DNA from: Asanoa ishikariensis
GTDB taxonomy: Bacteria; Actinomycetota; Actinomycetes; Mycobacteriales; Micromonosporaceae
Reading direction: 5' to 3'
Length of the DNA stretch: 64,000 nt
NCBI RefSeq assembly: GCF_900107455.1
Contig: NZ_FNQB01000003.1
Span: 124,001 to 188,000, forward strand
The notes beneath the pieces were generated by a model. The model was given only the letters and a program-made list of their open reading frames with translations. It had not been told where the DNA came from and did no database searches. The position numbers and the translations under genes are program-made. The stretch's first letter is position 1. Every line of letters begins with the position of its first letter. This document shows, piece after piece, positions 1 to 8,250 of the stretch.

Positions 1-537
1 CTCCTCCGCGTTGAACCCGCGGCACAACGCCAGCAGCGCCGCCTTGGTGGCGCCATAGACCGCGAGCGACGGCTCCGCGTACACCCCACCGATGGACGCG
101 AGGGCGATCACCTTCGCACCGTGGGAAGGACGCCGCGACGCCGCGGTACGCAGCATCGGCAGCGCGTCGCGGATCAGCAGGAACGGCGCGCGGGTGTTGA
201 GCGCGAACTGCTTGTCGTAACGGTGGGTCTGGTAACCGTGCAGCGGAGCCGCCGAGCCGACCCCGGCGGCGAGGACGAGCGCGTCCAACGAGTCGTGGTG
301 GACGGCGTGGGCGGCGACGACGGCGGCCGGCGCCTCGGGTGCAGCCAGGTCGACCTCCACACACTCCACATGGGACGCACCGGCGGCGGTCAGCTCCAGG
401 GCCGCCGCGGCCAGGCGGGACGGGTCCCGTGCGACGAGGGTCAGCCGCCAGCCCCGCTGGGCCAGGTCGAGCGCGATGCCCCGCCCGATCCCGCGGGACG
501 CGCCGGTGACCACCGCGGACCGCGCCGCGGCCGTCAC
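1..537 (-). CDS. SDR family oxidoreductase, 3' part outside window
   Basis: This is a short-chain dehydrogenase/reductase, an NAD(P)-dependent enzyme that acts on alcohols or ketones. About 179 residues are visible and the C-terminus lies left of the window. The N-terminus shows the Rossmann glycine motif TGASRGIG after the first beta strand, a later ALASIGGVY segment that supplies the catalytic serine, and the YGATK active-site Tyr-Lys pair. The GTG start overlaps the stop of the upstream TetR gene by four bases (GTGA), so the two are translationally coupled. It is the last visible gene of a leftward operon that includes acetoacetyl-CoA synthetase and a flavin monooxygenase, which suggests a step in ketone or fatty-acid-like catabolism. 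The substrate cannot be read from the sequence. Confidence 0.85.
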   Translation of the reverse strand, partial: MTAAARSAVVTGASRGIGRGIALDLAQRGWRLTLVARDPSRLAAAALELTAAGASHVECVEVDLAAPEAPAAVVAAHAVHHDSLDALVLAAGVGSAAPLHGYQTHRYDKQFALNTRAPFLLIRDALPMLRTAASRRPSHGAKVIALASIGGVYAEPSLAVYGATKAALLALCRGFNAEE

Positions 538-1145
538 CGCGGTGTCTCTTCGCTGATGCCCACGATCGAGCGCGCGATGGTCAGGTAGCGGTCGAGCAGC
601 GCTTCGACCGGCAGGCTGCCGTCCGGCCGGTACCACGACGCGACACCCACGCACAGCGACGCGATGGCCCGGCTGGCGTCCTTCGGGTAGGACGTCGAGA
701 AGTCGCCGTCGCGCACGCCGGCCAGGATCACCTCGTCGAGCATGTGCTGCTGCTCGTCGCGCTTGGCGACGTAACGCTCCCGGTTGCCGGGCTCCAGGCT
801 GCGCAGCTCGGCGGTCGAGACCATCGCACCCGTGCGCCGGTACATGTGGAACCGCAGCATCGACTCGACCAGCGCGTCGAACTGCGACCGGGGGTCCGGC
901 GTCGCGCCGGACAGCGCCGCACGGCTGCGGGTCAGCAGCTCGTCGATGATGACCGTCATGAGGTCGACGAGGATGTCCTGCTTCGACGGGTAGTAGTGGT
1001 AGACCCCGGGCACCGACAGCCCCGAGCGGCGGGCCAGGTCACGCGTCGTCGTGCCGTGGTAGCCGTGCTCGTAGAAGGCCGACAGGGCCGCGTCGAGGAT
1101 GCGCGGGAAGTCGAGGGTTTCGTACTCGCGCCACTGCAACGTCAT
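534..1145 (-). CDS. TetR/AcrR family transcriptional regulator
   Basis: This 203-residue protein has the usual length and layout of a TetR regulator. The N-terminal helix-turn-helix is visible at about residues 10-55 (ILDAALSAFYEHGYHGTTTR, then LARRSGLSVPGVYHYYPSK). The rest is a helical ligand-binding and dimerisation domain ending near IARSIVGIS. The ATG at 1145 overlaps the acetoacetyl-CoA synthetase stop by four bases. A longer reading frame upstream of this ATG is antisense-like sequence inside the synthetase gene, so I took this start. It probably represses its own operon in response to an acyl-CoA or ketone-type ligand. A candidate operator is the perfect palindrome at 8131-8145 in front of the operon's first gene. 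Confidence 0.88.
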   Translation of the reverse strand: MTLQWREYETLDFPRILDAALSAFYEHGYHGTTTRDLARRSGLSVPGVYHYYPSKQDILVDLMTVIIDELLTRSRAALSGATPDPRSQFDALVESMLRFHMYRRTGAMVSTAELRSLEPGNRERYVAKRDEQQHMLDEVILAGVRDGDFSTSYPKDASRAIASLCVGVASWYRPDGSLPVEALLDRYLTIARSIVGISEETPR

Positions 1146-3106
1146 CGCTGTCCCCGCTTCGTGCGTGCGGCGGCGACGAGGGCGTCGAGCGCCTCCGGAT
1201 CGTCGACCGCGCCTCGGTTGATCACTTGCTCCGGATCGGCGCCCTGGAGGATCCGCTTGACCGGAACCTCCAAACGCTTGCCGGTACGCGTGTGCGGCAG
1301 CCGCGAAACGATGACCACGTCGTCCGGCGCGTGCCGTGGCGAAGCCCGCTCCGTGATGCGCTGCCGGAGAAGGGAGACGAGATTGGCCGGGTCCGGCGAG
1401 CCGTGCGGGACGACGAACAGCGGCAGCCAATAGCCGCCGTCGGGCTCTTCCACACCCACGACCAGGGCGTCCGCCACCTCGGGCAGGTCGCTGATCGCGT
1501 CGTAGATCTCCGCCGAGCCCAACCGGACCCCGTGGCGGTTGATGGTCGCGTCCGAGCGCCCGAGGATGACAACCGTGCCACGCTCCGTGCGCACGGTCAG
1601 GTCTCCGTGCCGCCAGACACCGGGGAAGTCCGCGAAATAGGTGTCGTTCAGCTTCCGGTCGTCGGGGTCGGCCCAGAAACGCAGGGGCATCGACGGCATC
1701 GGCTCGGTGATCACCATTTCTCCCGGCGTGCCGGCCGGGACCTCCTCGCCGTCAGCGTTCCAGACCTGGACCGCCGCTCCGAGCGCGGGGGCACTGATCT
1801 CCCCGTCGTAGACGGGTGTGGTCGGTGCACTGGCGACGAAGATCCCGCAGATGTCCGTACCTCCACTCATCGATCCTAGTTGGACGCTCGCGCTGACGTG
1901 GTGCCGGAACCAGGCGTTGGCGGAGGCCGGCAGCACCGATCCGGTGACGCCGACCAGCCGCAGCTTTGACAGGTCGAGCTCCCGTCCAGGTTCGAGGCCG
2001 GCCCGCTGGGAGGCCTCCAGAAAGCCCGGGCTCGTGCCGAACACGGTGACGCCGAGGTCGGCGACCAGTGGCCACAACGCGTCCGGGCGCGGCCGGCCGT
2101 CGTAGAGGACGATGGTCGCGCCGTGCAGCAGCCCGCAGACCTGTGCGTTCCACATCATCCAGTTGGGCGTGGTGAACCAGAAGAACACGTCGTCGCCGCG
2201 TACGTCCATGTGGAGGCCGGGGGAGACCAACTGCTCCAGGAGTACGCCGCCGTGCCCGTGGACGATGCCCTTGGGCTTGCCGGTCGTGCCCGAGGTGAAC
2301 AGCACCCAGAGCGGGTGCGCGAACGGCACGGCGACGGCGGTCGGGTCGGGGTCGGCGGCCAGGGCGTCCGCCCAGGTGCTGGCGTCGTCGAGGGGATGGG
2401 TGAGCCCGGCGGTCTCGACCGTGATGGTGTGCTGGAGCCCGGGCAGCAGGTCCCGCAGGGCGTGGGCGTCGGCGCGACGGTCGTGCACCGTGCCGCCGAA
2501 GTGGTAGCCGGAGCCGGCGATCAGGACGCGGGGCTCGAGTTGGGCCATCCGGTCCGCGGCCGAGGGCGCCGCGTAGTCGAGTCCCGTCTGCGCCCAGACG
2601 GCGCCGACCAGTGCGGTGGCAACGAAGGCGACCACACCCTCGACGCAGTTGGGCAGGTAGGCGGCGACCCGGTCGCCCGGCTCGACCCCGAGCGCGCGCA
2701 GCCGGCCCGCCACCGCGAACGCTTGCGTCCGCAGTTCGGCGTACGTGATCGCGGTCCGCGAGCCGTTCTCCGCGACCAGGACCACGGCGTCCTGGTCGTC
2801 GGCGCCGGCACGCAGCAGGTGCGCGCCGAAGTTCAGCGTGCCGTCGGGGAACCAGACCGCACCGGGCATGCGACGTTCGGTGAGCGCGCCGGTGGGTGCC
2901 GTGGACCAGTCGACCTCGAAGAACTCGGCGACCGCCGCCCAGAACTCGCCCGGGTGGGCCACCGACCACGCGTGCAGCGCGGCGTAGTCGGTGACGTCGT
3001 CGAACGACGCGTAGCCCCGTGTGCCGAGCCAGGTCGCGAACCGGACGATCCGGGTCTTCCCGACGAGCGACGGGTCCGGCACCCAGTCCGGCTGGATCAC
3101 CGTCAT
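1142..3106 (-). CDS. Acetoacetate--CoA ligase (acetoacetyl-CoA synthetase)
   Basis: This 654-residue member of the acyl-adenylate-forming (ANL) superfamily should convert acetoacetate, ATP and CoA to acetoacetyl-CoA, AMP and PPi in the cytosol. The length matches the acetoacetyl-CoA synthetase family. The N-terminal ACAS-type extension runs over about residues 1-110. The AMP-binding P-loop LFTSGTTGKPKGIVHGHGG is near the middle, and the C-terminal swivel domain carries GRSDATINRHGVRLGSAEIY and the catalytic-lysine region HTRTGKRLEVPVKRI. It overlaps the permease gene upstream and the TetR gene downstream by four bases each. Placement behind a flavin monooxygenase and ABC importer suggests it activates a short keto-acid released by the pathway. 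A related acyl-CoA ligase specificity is possible. Confidence 0.9.
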   Translation of the reverse strand: MTVIQPDWVPDPSLVGKTRIVRFATWLGTRGYASFDDVTDYAALHAWSVAHPGEFWAAVAEFFEVDWSTAPTGALTERRMPGAVWFPDGTLNFGAHLLRAGADDQDAVVLVAENGSRTAITYAELRTQAFAVAGRLRALGVEPGDRVAAYLPNCVEGVVAFVATALVGAVWAQTGLDYAAPSAADRMAQLEPRVLIAGSGYHFGGTVHDRRADAHALRDLLPGLQHTITVETAGLTHPLDDASTWADALAADPDPTAVAVPFAHPLWVLFTSGTTGKPKGIVHGHGGVLLEQLVSPGLHMDVRGDDVFFWFTTPNWMMWNAQVCGLLHGATIVLYDGRPRPDALWPLVADLGVTVFGTSPGFLEASQRAGLEPGRELDLSKLRLVGVTGSVLPASANAWFRHHVSASVQLGSMSGGTDICGIFVASAPTTPVYDGEISAPALGAAVQVWNADGEEVPAGTPGEMVITEPMPSMPLRFWADPDDRKLNDTYFADFPGVWRHGDLTVRTERGTVVILGRSDATINRHGVRLGSAEIYDAISDLPEVADALVVGVEEPDGGYWLPLFVVPHGSPDPANLVSLLRQRITERASPRHAPDDVVIVSRLPHTRTGKRLEVPVKRILQGADPEQVINRGAVDDPEALDALVAAARTKRGQR

Positions 3107-4305
3107 GCGCGGCGTCCCGGCAGCAGGGAGCCGCGGGTGAGGACCACGTCGACGGCCACGGCGATGATGAGGACGGCACCGGTGGCGAAGTACTGGACCT
3201 CGGTGGACAGGCCCAGGAGCTGCACGCCGTTGCTGATCGAGCCGATGACCAGCGCACCGAGCAGCGCGGACCAGATCGAGCCGCGCCCGCCGAAGAGGCT
3301 GGTGCCGCCGACGACCGCCGCGGCGATCGCGTTGAGCATCAGAGGACCAGCGCCGGAGGTGACCGAGACGCCGAGCTGGCGGGACGAGTCGACCATGCCG
3401 GCGATCGCGGCGCAGGCGCCGAGGATCAGGAAGGAGTAGAGCACCATCCGGCGCACGGGGATGCCGGCGCGCTGGGCCGCCTCGCGGTCGCCGCCGACGG
3501 CGTACATGTGGATGCCGTAGCGGGTCTGGGTCGTGGCGTACCAGGCGATCAGCAGCATGACGGCCAGGATCAGCAGCGGCATCGGCAGGCCGCGCTGCTG
3601 GGTCAGCGTGAAGACGCCGCCGAACAGGACGACCGCCACCACCGCCGCGGGCACGAGGACCGTGGCCAGGGAGGTCAGGGAGCCGGTGGACACCCGCTCG
3701 CGGTGTTGGAAGAACCGGTAGGCCGCGTAGGCCAGGGTGCCCGCCGCCGCCAGGCCGTAGCTCGCGCCGGCCGGGATCGCCGTGCTCGCGATCTTCGCGA
3801 ACGGGGTGCCGGCCACGCTGATCGTGAACTCGGGCGGGAGCACGACCAGGATGAGGCCCTGGAGGATGACCATGCCGCCCAGCGTGACGATCAGCGACGG
3901 CACGCCGAACATGATGATCTGGGCCTCGACGAACGTGACGACCATGCCGGTGGCCACGCCCGCCGCGATGCCGACCACCAGCGGCAGGCCGTGGTTGACG
4001 GTCAGTCCGGCCGCCACGGCCGCGCAGACGCCGGACAGCACCGCTGATGACAGGTCGATCTCGCCGACGATCAGGACGAACACCACGCCCAGGGCGAGGA
4101 TCGCGGTCGTCACGATCTGCAGGGTCAGGTTCGTGATGTTCTGGAAGCTGAGGTACGCGGAGCTCTGGCTGTAGAAGACGGCCCAGATGATCGCCAGGAC
4201 GACGAGCACCGGGATGCTGCGGTGTCCGCGGGCGGCGGTCTCGATCGCCCGGCCGATCGTGCGGGAGGCGGTGGGCGCCGTCGCCGCGGTTTTCGTCGTC
4301 GTCAC
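3103..4305 (-). CDS. Sugar-type ABC transporter permease (CUT2-like)
   Basis: This 400-residue integral membrane protein resembles the RbsC/XylH permeases. It has about ten hydrophobic segments, including PVLVVLAIIWAVFYS near the N-terminus, TTAILALGVVFVLIVGEIDL, and GPLMLNAIAAAVVGGTSLFG. The LIVGEIDLS and AVVGGTSLFGGRG stretches are typical of this permease family. The start is GTG at 4305, which overlaps the ATPase stop by four bases. The longer frame upstream has no basis because it runs antisense through the ATPase gene. It would form the channel with the ATPase at 4302-5066 and be fed by the lipoprotein at 5122-6267. The imported compound is not determined; the neighbouring oxidative genes make a non-sugar or glycosylated substrate possible. 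Confidence 0.88.
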   Translation of the reverse strand: MTTTKTAATAPTASRTIGRAIETAARGHRSIPVLVVLAIIWAVFYSQSSAYLSFQNITNLTLQIVTTAILALGVVFVLIVGEIDLSSAVLSGVCAAVAAGLTVNHGLPLVVGIAAGVATGMVVTFVEAQIIMFGVPSLIVTLGGMVILQGLILVVLPPEFTISVAGTPFAKIASTAIPAGASYGLAAAGTLAYAAYRFFQHRERVSTGSLTSLATVLVPAAVVAVVLFGGVFTLTQQRGLPMPLLILAVMLLIAWYATTQTRYGIHMYAVGGDREAAQRAGIPVRRMVLYSFLILGACAAIAGMVDSSRQLGVSVTSGAGPLMLNAIAAAVVGGTSLFGGRGSIWSALLGALVIGSISNGVQLLGLSTEVQYFATGAVLIIAVAVDVVLTRGSLLPGRRA

Positions 4306-5066
4306 TGGTCTCCGCCCTCGTTCGTGGACTCGTGTGCGCCGGTCATCGCGCCGACCAGGTCTGCCGGCGTGTAGCCGCCGCGCGCGAACTCGGCGACCTT
4401 CGAGCCGAGCCGCAGCACCACGATCCGGTCGGCGACGCGCCGCACGTCCTTCATGTCGTGGGAGATCACGACGACCGCCCGTCCCTGGTCGCGCAGGCGG
4501 TCGATCAGGTCGAGCACCTCGCCGCGTTGGGAGACCCCGAGGGCCGCGGTCGGCTCGTCGAGGATCACCACGGCCGGGTCGCTGATCAGCGCGCGGCCGA
4601 TCGCGATGCCCTGGCGCTGGCCGCCCGACAGCGCGACCACCGGGGTGTTGAGGGCGCGCAGCTTGACCGACAGCGACTCGAGCACCCGCTGGGCCTGTTC
4701 CTCCATGACGTGGCGCCGGACGCGGCGGCCCGACCACACCGGGCCGTAGCGTTCCTGGCCCAGGAACAGGTTCTGCACGGCGTCGAGGTTGTCGCACAAC
4801 GAGAGATCCTGGAAGACGGTGCGGATGCCGGCCTCGGCCGCGGCCCGCGGTGACTCCAGTCGCCTGGCCTCGCCCCGGACCTGGATCTCGCCCTCGTCGG
4901 GGGACTCCACACCGGACACGATTTTCACCAATGTGGACTTTCCGGCGCCGTTGTCGCCGACGAGCGCCACGACCTCGCCCGCGTGCACCGCCATGTCGAC
5001 CTCGTGCAGGGCGCGGACACCGCCGAAGTGCTTCGAGATCTTCGTCAGCTCGAGTAAAGCGGTCAT
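4302..5066 (-). CDS. Sugar-type ABC transporter ATP-binding protein
   Basis: This 254-residue single nucleotide-binding domain energises the permease encoded just downstream. Walker A is GDNGAGKSTLVKI near residue 36, the signature is LSGGQRQGIAIGRAL, Walker B is VVILDEPTAALG, and the H-loop is VVVISHDM. CUT2 importers commonly use a duplicated ATPase of about 500 residues; this one has a single domain, like the FrcA/single-domain variants, so the complex probably needs two copies. The ATG at 5066 follows a strong ribosome binding site (GGAGG, six bases upstream). It is separated from the binding-protein gene by about 55 bases and overlaps the permease by four. Confidence 0.9.
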   Translation of the reverse strand: MTALLELTKISKHFGGVRALHEVDMAVHAGEVVALVGDNGAGKSTLVKIVSGVESPDEGEIQVRGEARRLESPRAAAEAGIRTVFQDLSLCDNLDAVQNLFLGQERYGPVWSGRRVRRHVMEEQAQRVLESLSVKLRALNTPVVALSGGQRQGIAIGRALISDPAVVILDEPTAALGVSQRGEVLDLIDRLRDQGRAVVVISHDMKDVRRVADRIVVLRLGSKVAEFARGGYTPADLVGAMTGAHESTNEGGDQ

Positions 5067-5121
5067 GGTTTCCTCCGCCGGGCGGTCGGCGTCGCCGCCG
5101 ACCGCCCGCTAGCGATGGGGG

Positions 5122-6267
5122 TTACTTGTTGCGGGTCTTGCAGGTTTCGGTGTCGGCGGCCGGTCCTGTGCAGATCTGCTGCCAGGTGAACATCCCGAGG
5201 TCGACGGCCTGCTGCACCGCGTCGCCGGGGTCCTTGCCGTCTTCCAGGTGGATCAGCGTCGCGTCCAGCTTGGCCGTCGGCACCTGCATCGCACCGTTGT
5301 CGATCTTGTCCTTGACCAGGTCGGCCGGGGGCTGCTGGCCACCGATCGCCGCGATCGCGATCTTCGCCGCGGCCTCCGCCTCGACCTTGAACGCCTTGAG
5401 CACGTTGTCCTGCTGGTCGCCGGTCAGCATGTACTGAAGTCCGGTCAACTCAGGGTTCTGTCCTCCGTACACCGGAACCTTGATGTTCTTGCCCTTGAGC
5501 GCCGCGATGATGCCCGCCGTGATGCCGTCGTAGAAGCCGAAGAAGGCACCGACGCCGTTCTGCGTCTTGGTCAGGCACTGCTCGGTGGCCTTGGTCGCGT
5601 TGTCCGGCGCCCAGTCCTTGATGTAGTCCTCGCAGACCACCTGGATGTCGCCGCTGGCGATCAACGGGTCGATGATCTTGTTCTGCCCGGCCAGCATCTG
5701 GGTCGTGTAGACGTCGCCCTTGTTGCCGTACTGGCGCGCGACCTTGACCGGCTTGGCACCGAGCTTGCCGCTGGTGACCTGCTCGGCGAAGTAGGTGGCC
5801 TGCTGCGCGCCGACCTTCTCCGGGTCGAAGATCACCTGGCTGTAGAGCGTCCCCTTGACCGGCGGGTTCTCGTAGCCGATGACCGGGACCTTGGCCTGCT
5901 CGGCGGCCTGGAGCAGGCCCGCGCTGGTGTTCGGGTCGGCGGCGACGACGACCAGTGCCTTGGCGCCGGCGGCGATCGCCGCGTTGGCCTGGGCGAGCTG
6001 CTGGTTGGAGTCGCCGCCGGCGTTGACGAACTTGACCTCGACGGTCGGGTCCAGCGCCTTGATCGCCTTCTCGAACGCCGGGCCGTCCTGCTGGATGTAC
6101 CGGGTAGGTGTGGTGTTGGGTGCCATGAAGTAGACGAGCTTCGAGCCGGAGCCTGAGCCGCCGTCGCCGGCGGCGTCGTTGCCGCCGCACGCGGCGACCA
6201 GAAGGATGCTGGCGCTGGCCGCTCCGGCTATGACTGCCCGGAGGGTGGCGCCACGGGAACGCTTCAC
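5122..6267 (-). CDS. Sugar-type ABC transporter substrate-binding lipoprotein
   Basis: This 381-residue extracytoplasmic binding protein belongs to the periplasmic-binding-protein type I fold (Peripla_BP_4-like). The N-terminus MKRSRGATLRAVIAG is followed by a hydrophobic stretch and the lipobox LVAACGG, so it should be lipid-anchored on the outer membrane face after cleavage before the cysteine. Typical fold segments include VKFVNAGGDSNQQLAQANAA and KALVVVAADPNTSAGLL. I chose GTG at 6267 because AAAGGAG lies seven bases upstream and the signal peptide begins there; the longer frame adds an arginine/proline-rich leader that does not fit. It is the first gene of the transporter set and would define its specificity, which is unknown. 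Confidence 0.9.
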   Translation of the reverse strand: MKRSRGATLRAVIAGAASASILLVAACGGNDAAGDGGSGSGSKLVYFMAPNTTPTRYIQQDGPAFEKAIKALDPTVEVKFVNAGGDSNQQLAQANAAIAAGAKALVVVAADPNTSAGLLQAAEQAKVPVIGYENPPVKGTLYSQVIFDPEKVGAQQATYFAEQVTSGKLGAKPVKVARQYGNKGDVYTTQMLAGQNKIIDPLIASGDIQVVCEDYIKDWAPDNATKATEQCLTKTQNGVGAFFGFYDGITAGIIAALKGKNIKVPVYGGQNPELTGLQYMLTGDQQDNVLKAFKVEAEAAAKIAIAAIGGQQPPADLVKDKIDNGAMQVPTAKLDATLIHLEDGKDPGDAVQQAVDLGMFTWQQICTGPAADTETCKTRNK

Positions 6268-6375
6268 TGGGTACTCCTTTCGGCTGCGCGGTTTATCGGT
6301 CGGGCCCGGGCGGTCGAGGGCGCGCGGCATCGGGGTGGCCTTGGTCAGGCCACCCGCTTTGCCGGCGCTCGGCCG

Positions 6376-8112
6376 TCAGGGCGTGTGGAGTTCCGCGTGC
6401 TTCGCGGTGATCTGCAGGGCGAGGTGCTTGGAATAGATGCGGACCCAGGCGAGCGGTCCACCCATGTACCAGAACGCCGGGTGACCGGTGCGTCGGTAGA
6501 GCCCGCCGATCTCCCCGTCTTCCCCGATGCCGAGGACGAGCGGCAGCCGGTCGGCGACCTCGTCGCCGAAGAGCCGGCGCGCGGTCTCGCGCATGTTCTG
6601 GTAGCCGGTGGCGAGCACCACGAGGTCGGCGTCGAGCGTGCGGCCGTCCTCGAGGCGGATGCCCTCCGGCGTGAACTCCGCGAGCCCGGAGCCCTGGGCG
6701 AGCTTGATCTTCCCGTCGGCGATGAGCCCCGAAGCACCCACGTCGATGTAGTAGCCGCCGCCGTACGCCAGCGCGTACCCCATCAGGCCGGTGCCGTCAG
6801 GGCCGTCGTTGCGCTTGAAACCGACGGCGTCGAGCGCGGCGAGCAGGTCGGCGTCCTTCTTCGCGGTCTCCTTGACGCCGTCCTTGGCGAACTCGAGGAC
6901 CAGCGGCCACGGTGTGCCGGCGGCCAGCAGGTCCGCGTACGCGGTCGGCGGGCCGCCCTCGACGAAGTTGCTGCCGAAGATGGCCGGGATGCCGTGCTCC
7001 TGGCTGATGATGTGCGTCGACGAGCGCTGCACGAGCGTGACGTCCGCGCCGGCCTCGTAGAGGTCCTGCGCGATGTCGTGGCCGCTGTTGCAGGCGCCGA
7101 CGACGACGGCCTTCTTGCCGGCCCACTGGCGTGCGTCGGCGTGCCGGCTCGAGTGGTAGGTGGTGCCCGCGAACTCGTCGCGGCCCGGGACGGCGGGGAT
7201 GTTCGGCTCGCCGGCGGCACCGGTCGCGAGAATGACGTCGCGCGGGTGGAGCTCACGCTCACCGTCCGGCGTGCGGACGTGCAGCGTCCACCGGCCGGTC
7301 TGCTCGTCGAAGACGCTGCTGGTCAGCTCGGCCGAGGTCCAGACGTTGAGCTCCATGGCGGCCGCGTACGACTCGAACCAGTCGGCGATCTTGTCCTTGG
7401 GGCAGTAGACCGGCCACGACTCGGGATAGCGCATGTACGGCAGGTGGTCGGCCCACACGGGGTCGTGCAGGACCAACGAGTGGTAGCGCTTGCGCCACCC
7501 GTCGCCGACCCGCTCGCTCTTCTCGAGGATCAGCGTGTCGACGCCCATGAGGCCGAGGTTCGCGGCGACCGTCAGGCCGCCCTGGCCGGCGCCGATGACG
7601 ACGACGTCGGGGTCTTTGCTCTCGTATCGGACGTGGTCCTGGCGCTCTTCCCGCCAGTTACGGCCGTTGTCCGCCGGGTTGTGTCGGGGGCCGCGCGACC
7701 GGTGCGGGCCGATCGCCCGCTCGTGGCCGCGCAGGTCGTCGAGCTCGGTCAGGATCGTCCAGGCGACCCAGTCGCCGTCTTCCTGGACCAGCCGGACGGC
7801 GCCGCGGCCGAAGCCCAGCGGGGTCTCGAACGTGATGAAGCCTTCGACGACGCCGTCCGCGTCCCGGGGGCCGAACTCGGTGGTCATCGTGATGTTGGTG
7901 ATCGCGCCCGGGGTCGCGTGCTTGTCGAGCAGCTCCGCGACGCGCTCCTGGCCGTGGTAGGTGCCCAGGTCCCAGGTCAGTGCCAGCAGGTCGCGCCACC
8001 AGCAGTCGCGGGCGAGCAGCGCGGTGGTGCCCGCGGCGTCGGCGTTGCGCAGTGCCGCGGTGAATCGGTCCAGCCACGTGGCGAACGTGGTTTCGGGTGT
8101 CTCCGTCGCCAT
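6376..8112 (-). CDS. NTF2-like domain fused to flavin-containing monooxygenase
   Basis: This 578-residue cytosolic protein joins two domains. Residues about 5-130 look like a SnoaL/NTF2-type cone fold (FATWLDRFTAALRNADA, then RAVRLVQEDGDWVAW-like strands). Residues about 168-578 are a CzcO/Baeyer-Villiger type flavoprotein: the FAD motif GAGQGG at 174-179, a second dinucleotide motif VVVGACNSGHDIA for NADPH, and the ATG-containing segment LVVLATGYQNM near the end. It should oxygenate a ketone or heteroatom using NADPH and O2. It heads the leftward operon; the start ATG at 8112 faces the divergent acyl-CoA dehydrogenase with palindromic DNA between. The family is widespread but substrates are mostly unknown, so a Baeyer-Villiger role is inference. 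Confidence 0.87.
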   Translation of the reverse strand: MATETPETTFATWLDRFTAALRNADAAGTTALLARDCWWRDLLALTWDLGTYHGQERVAELLDKHATPGAITNITMTTEFGPRDADGVVEGFITFETPLGFGRGAVRLVQEDGDWVAWTILTELDDLRGHERAIGPHRSRGPRHNPADNGRNWREERQDHVRYESKDPDVVVIGAGQGGLTVAANLGLMGVDTLILEKSERVGDGWRKRYHSLVLHDPVWADHLPYMRYPESWPVYCPKDKIADWFESYAAAMELNVWTSAELTSSVFDEQTGRWTLHVRTPDGERELHPRDVILATGAAGEPNIPAVPGRDEFAGTTYHSSRHADARQWAGKKAVVVGACNSGHDIAQDLYEAGADVTLVQRSSTHIISQEHGIPAIFGSNFVEGGPPTAYADLLAAGTPWPLVLEFAKDGVKETAKKDADLLAALDAVGFKRNDGPDGTGLMGYALAYGGGYYIDVGASGLIADGKIKLAQGSGLAEFTPEGIRLEDGRTLDADLVVLATGYQNMRETARRLFGDEVADRLPLVLGIGEDGEIGGLYRRTGHPAFWYMGGPLAWVRIYSKHLALQITAKHAELHTP

Positions 8113-8130
8113 TGACGCGCCCTTCCGTCC

Positions 8131-8145
8131 GTATCAGTCTGATAC
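8131..8145. promoter_or_regulatory. Perfect palindrome GTATCAG-T-CTGATAC, candidate TetR operator
   Basis: A 15-base perfect inverted repeat (7-base arms, 1-base centre) sits between the divergent monooxygenase and acyl-CoA dehydrogenase genes, 18 bases upstream of the monooxygenase ATG. A second smaller palindrome, CGAGCGCTCG, follows at 8150-8159. Farther right, TGAAACTT occurs twice in direct orientation (8210-8217 and 8221-8228) before the dehydrogenase. Size and symmetry suit a TetR dimer, and the operon encodes one at 534-1145. Binding by that protein is inference. Confidence 0.6.
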
Positions 8146-8250
8146 AGGCCGAGCGCTCGCTCGGTAGCGAGAGTCTGGACCTTGGACCGAGTGACGAGCA
8201 ACACCTACATGAAACTTTTTTGAAACTTGGTCCCCGACAGCGAGGTGCCC

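Noticed and set aside
121-588. Plus-strand open frames opposite the SDR/TetR genes and similar long antisense frames throughout
   Set aside because: High GC content creates long antisense frames. They lack ribosome binding sites, domains and normal amino-acid composition (runs of R, G, A, V).
1146-1430. N-terminal extension of the TetR reading frame, giving 298 residues
   Set aside because: The extra arginine-rich sequence runs inside the acetoacetyl-CoA synthetase gene in another frame; the TetR fold begins at ATG 1145, which forms a normal ATGA overlap.
4306-4797. Longer permease frame starting inside the ATPase gene
   Set aside because: It overlaps the ATPase coding sequence fully and reads as low-complexity RRP-rich residues; GTG at 4305 gives a normal permease start.
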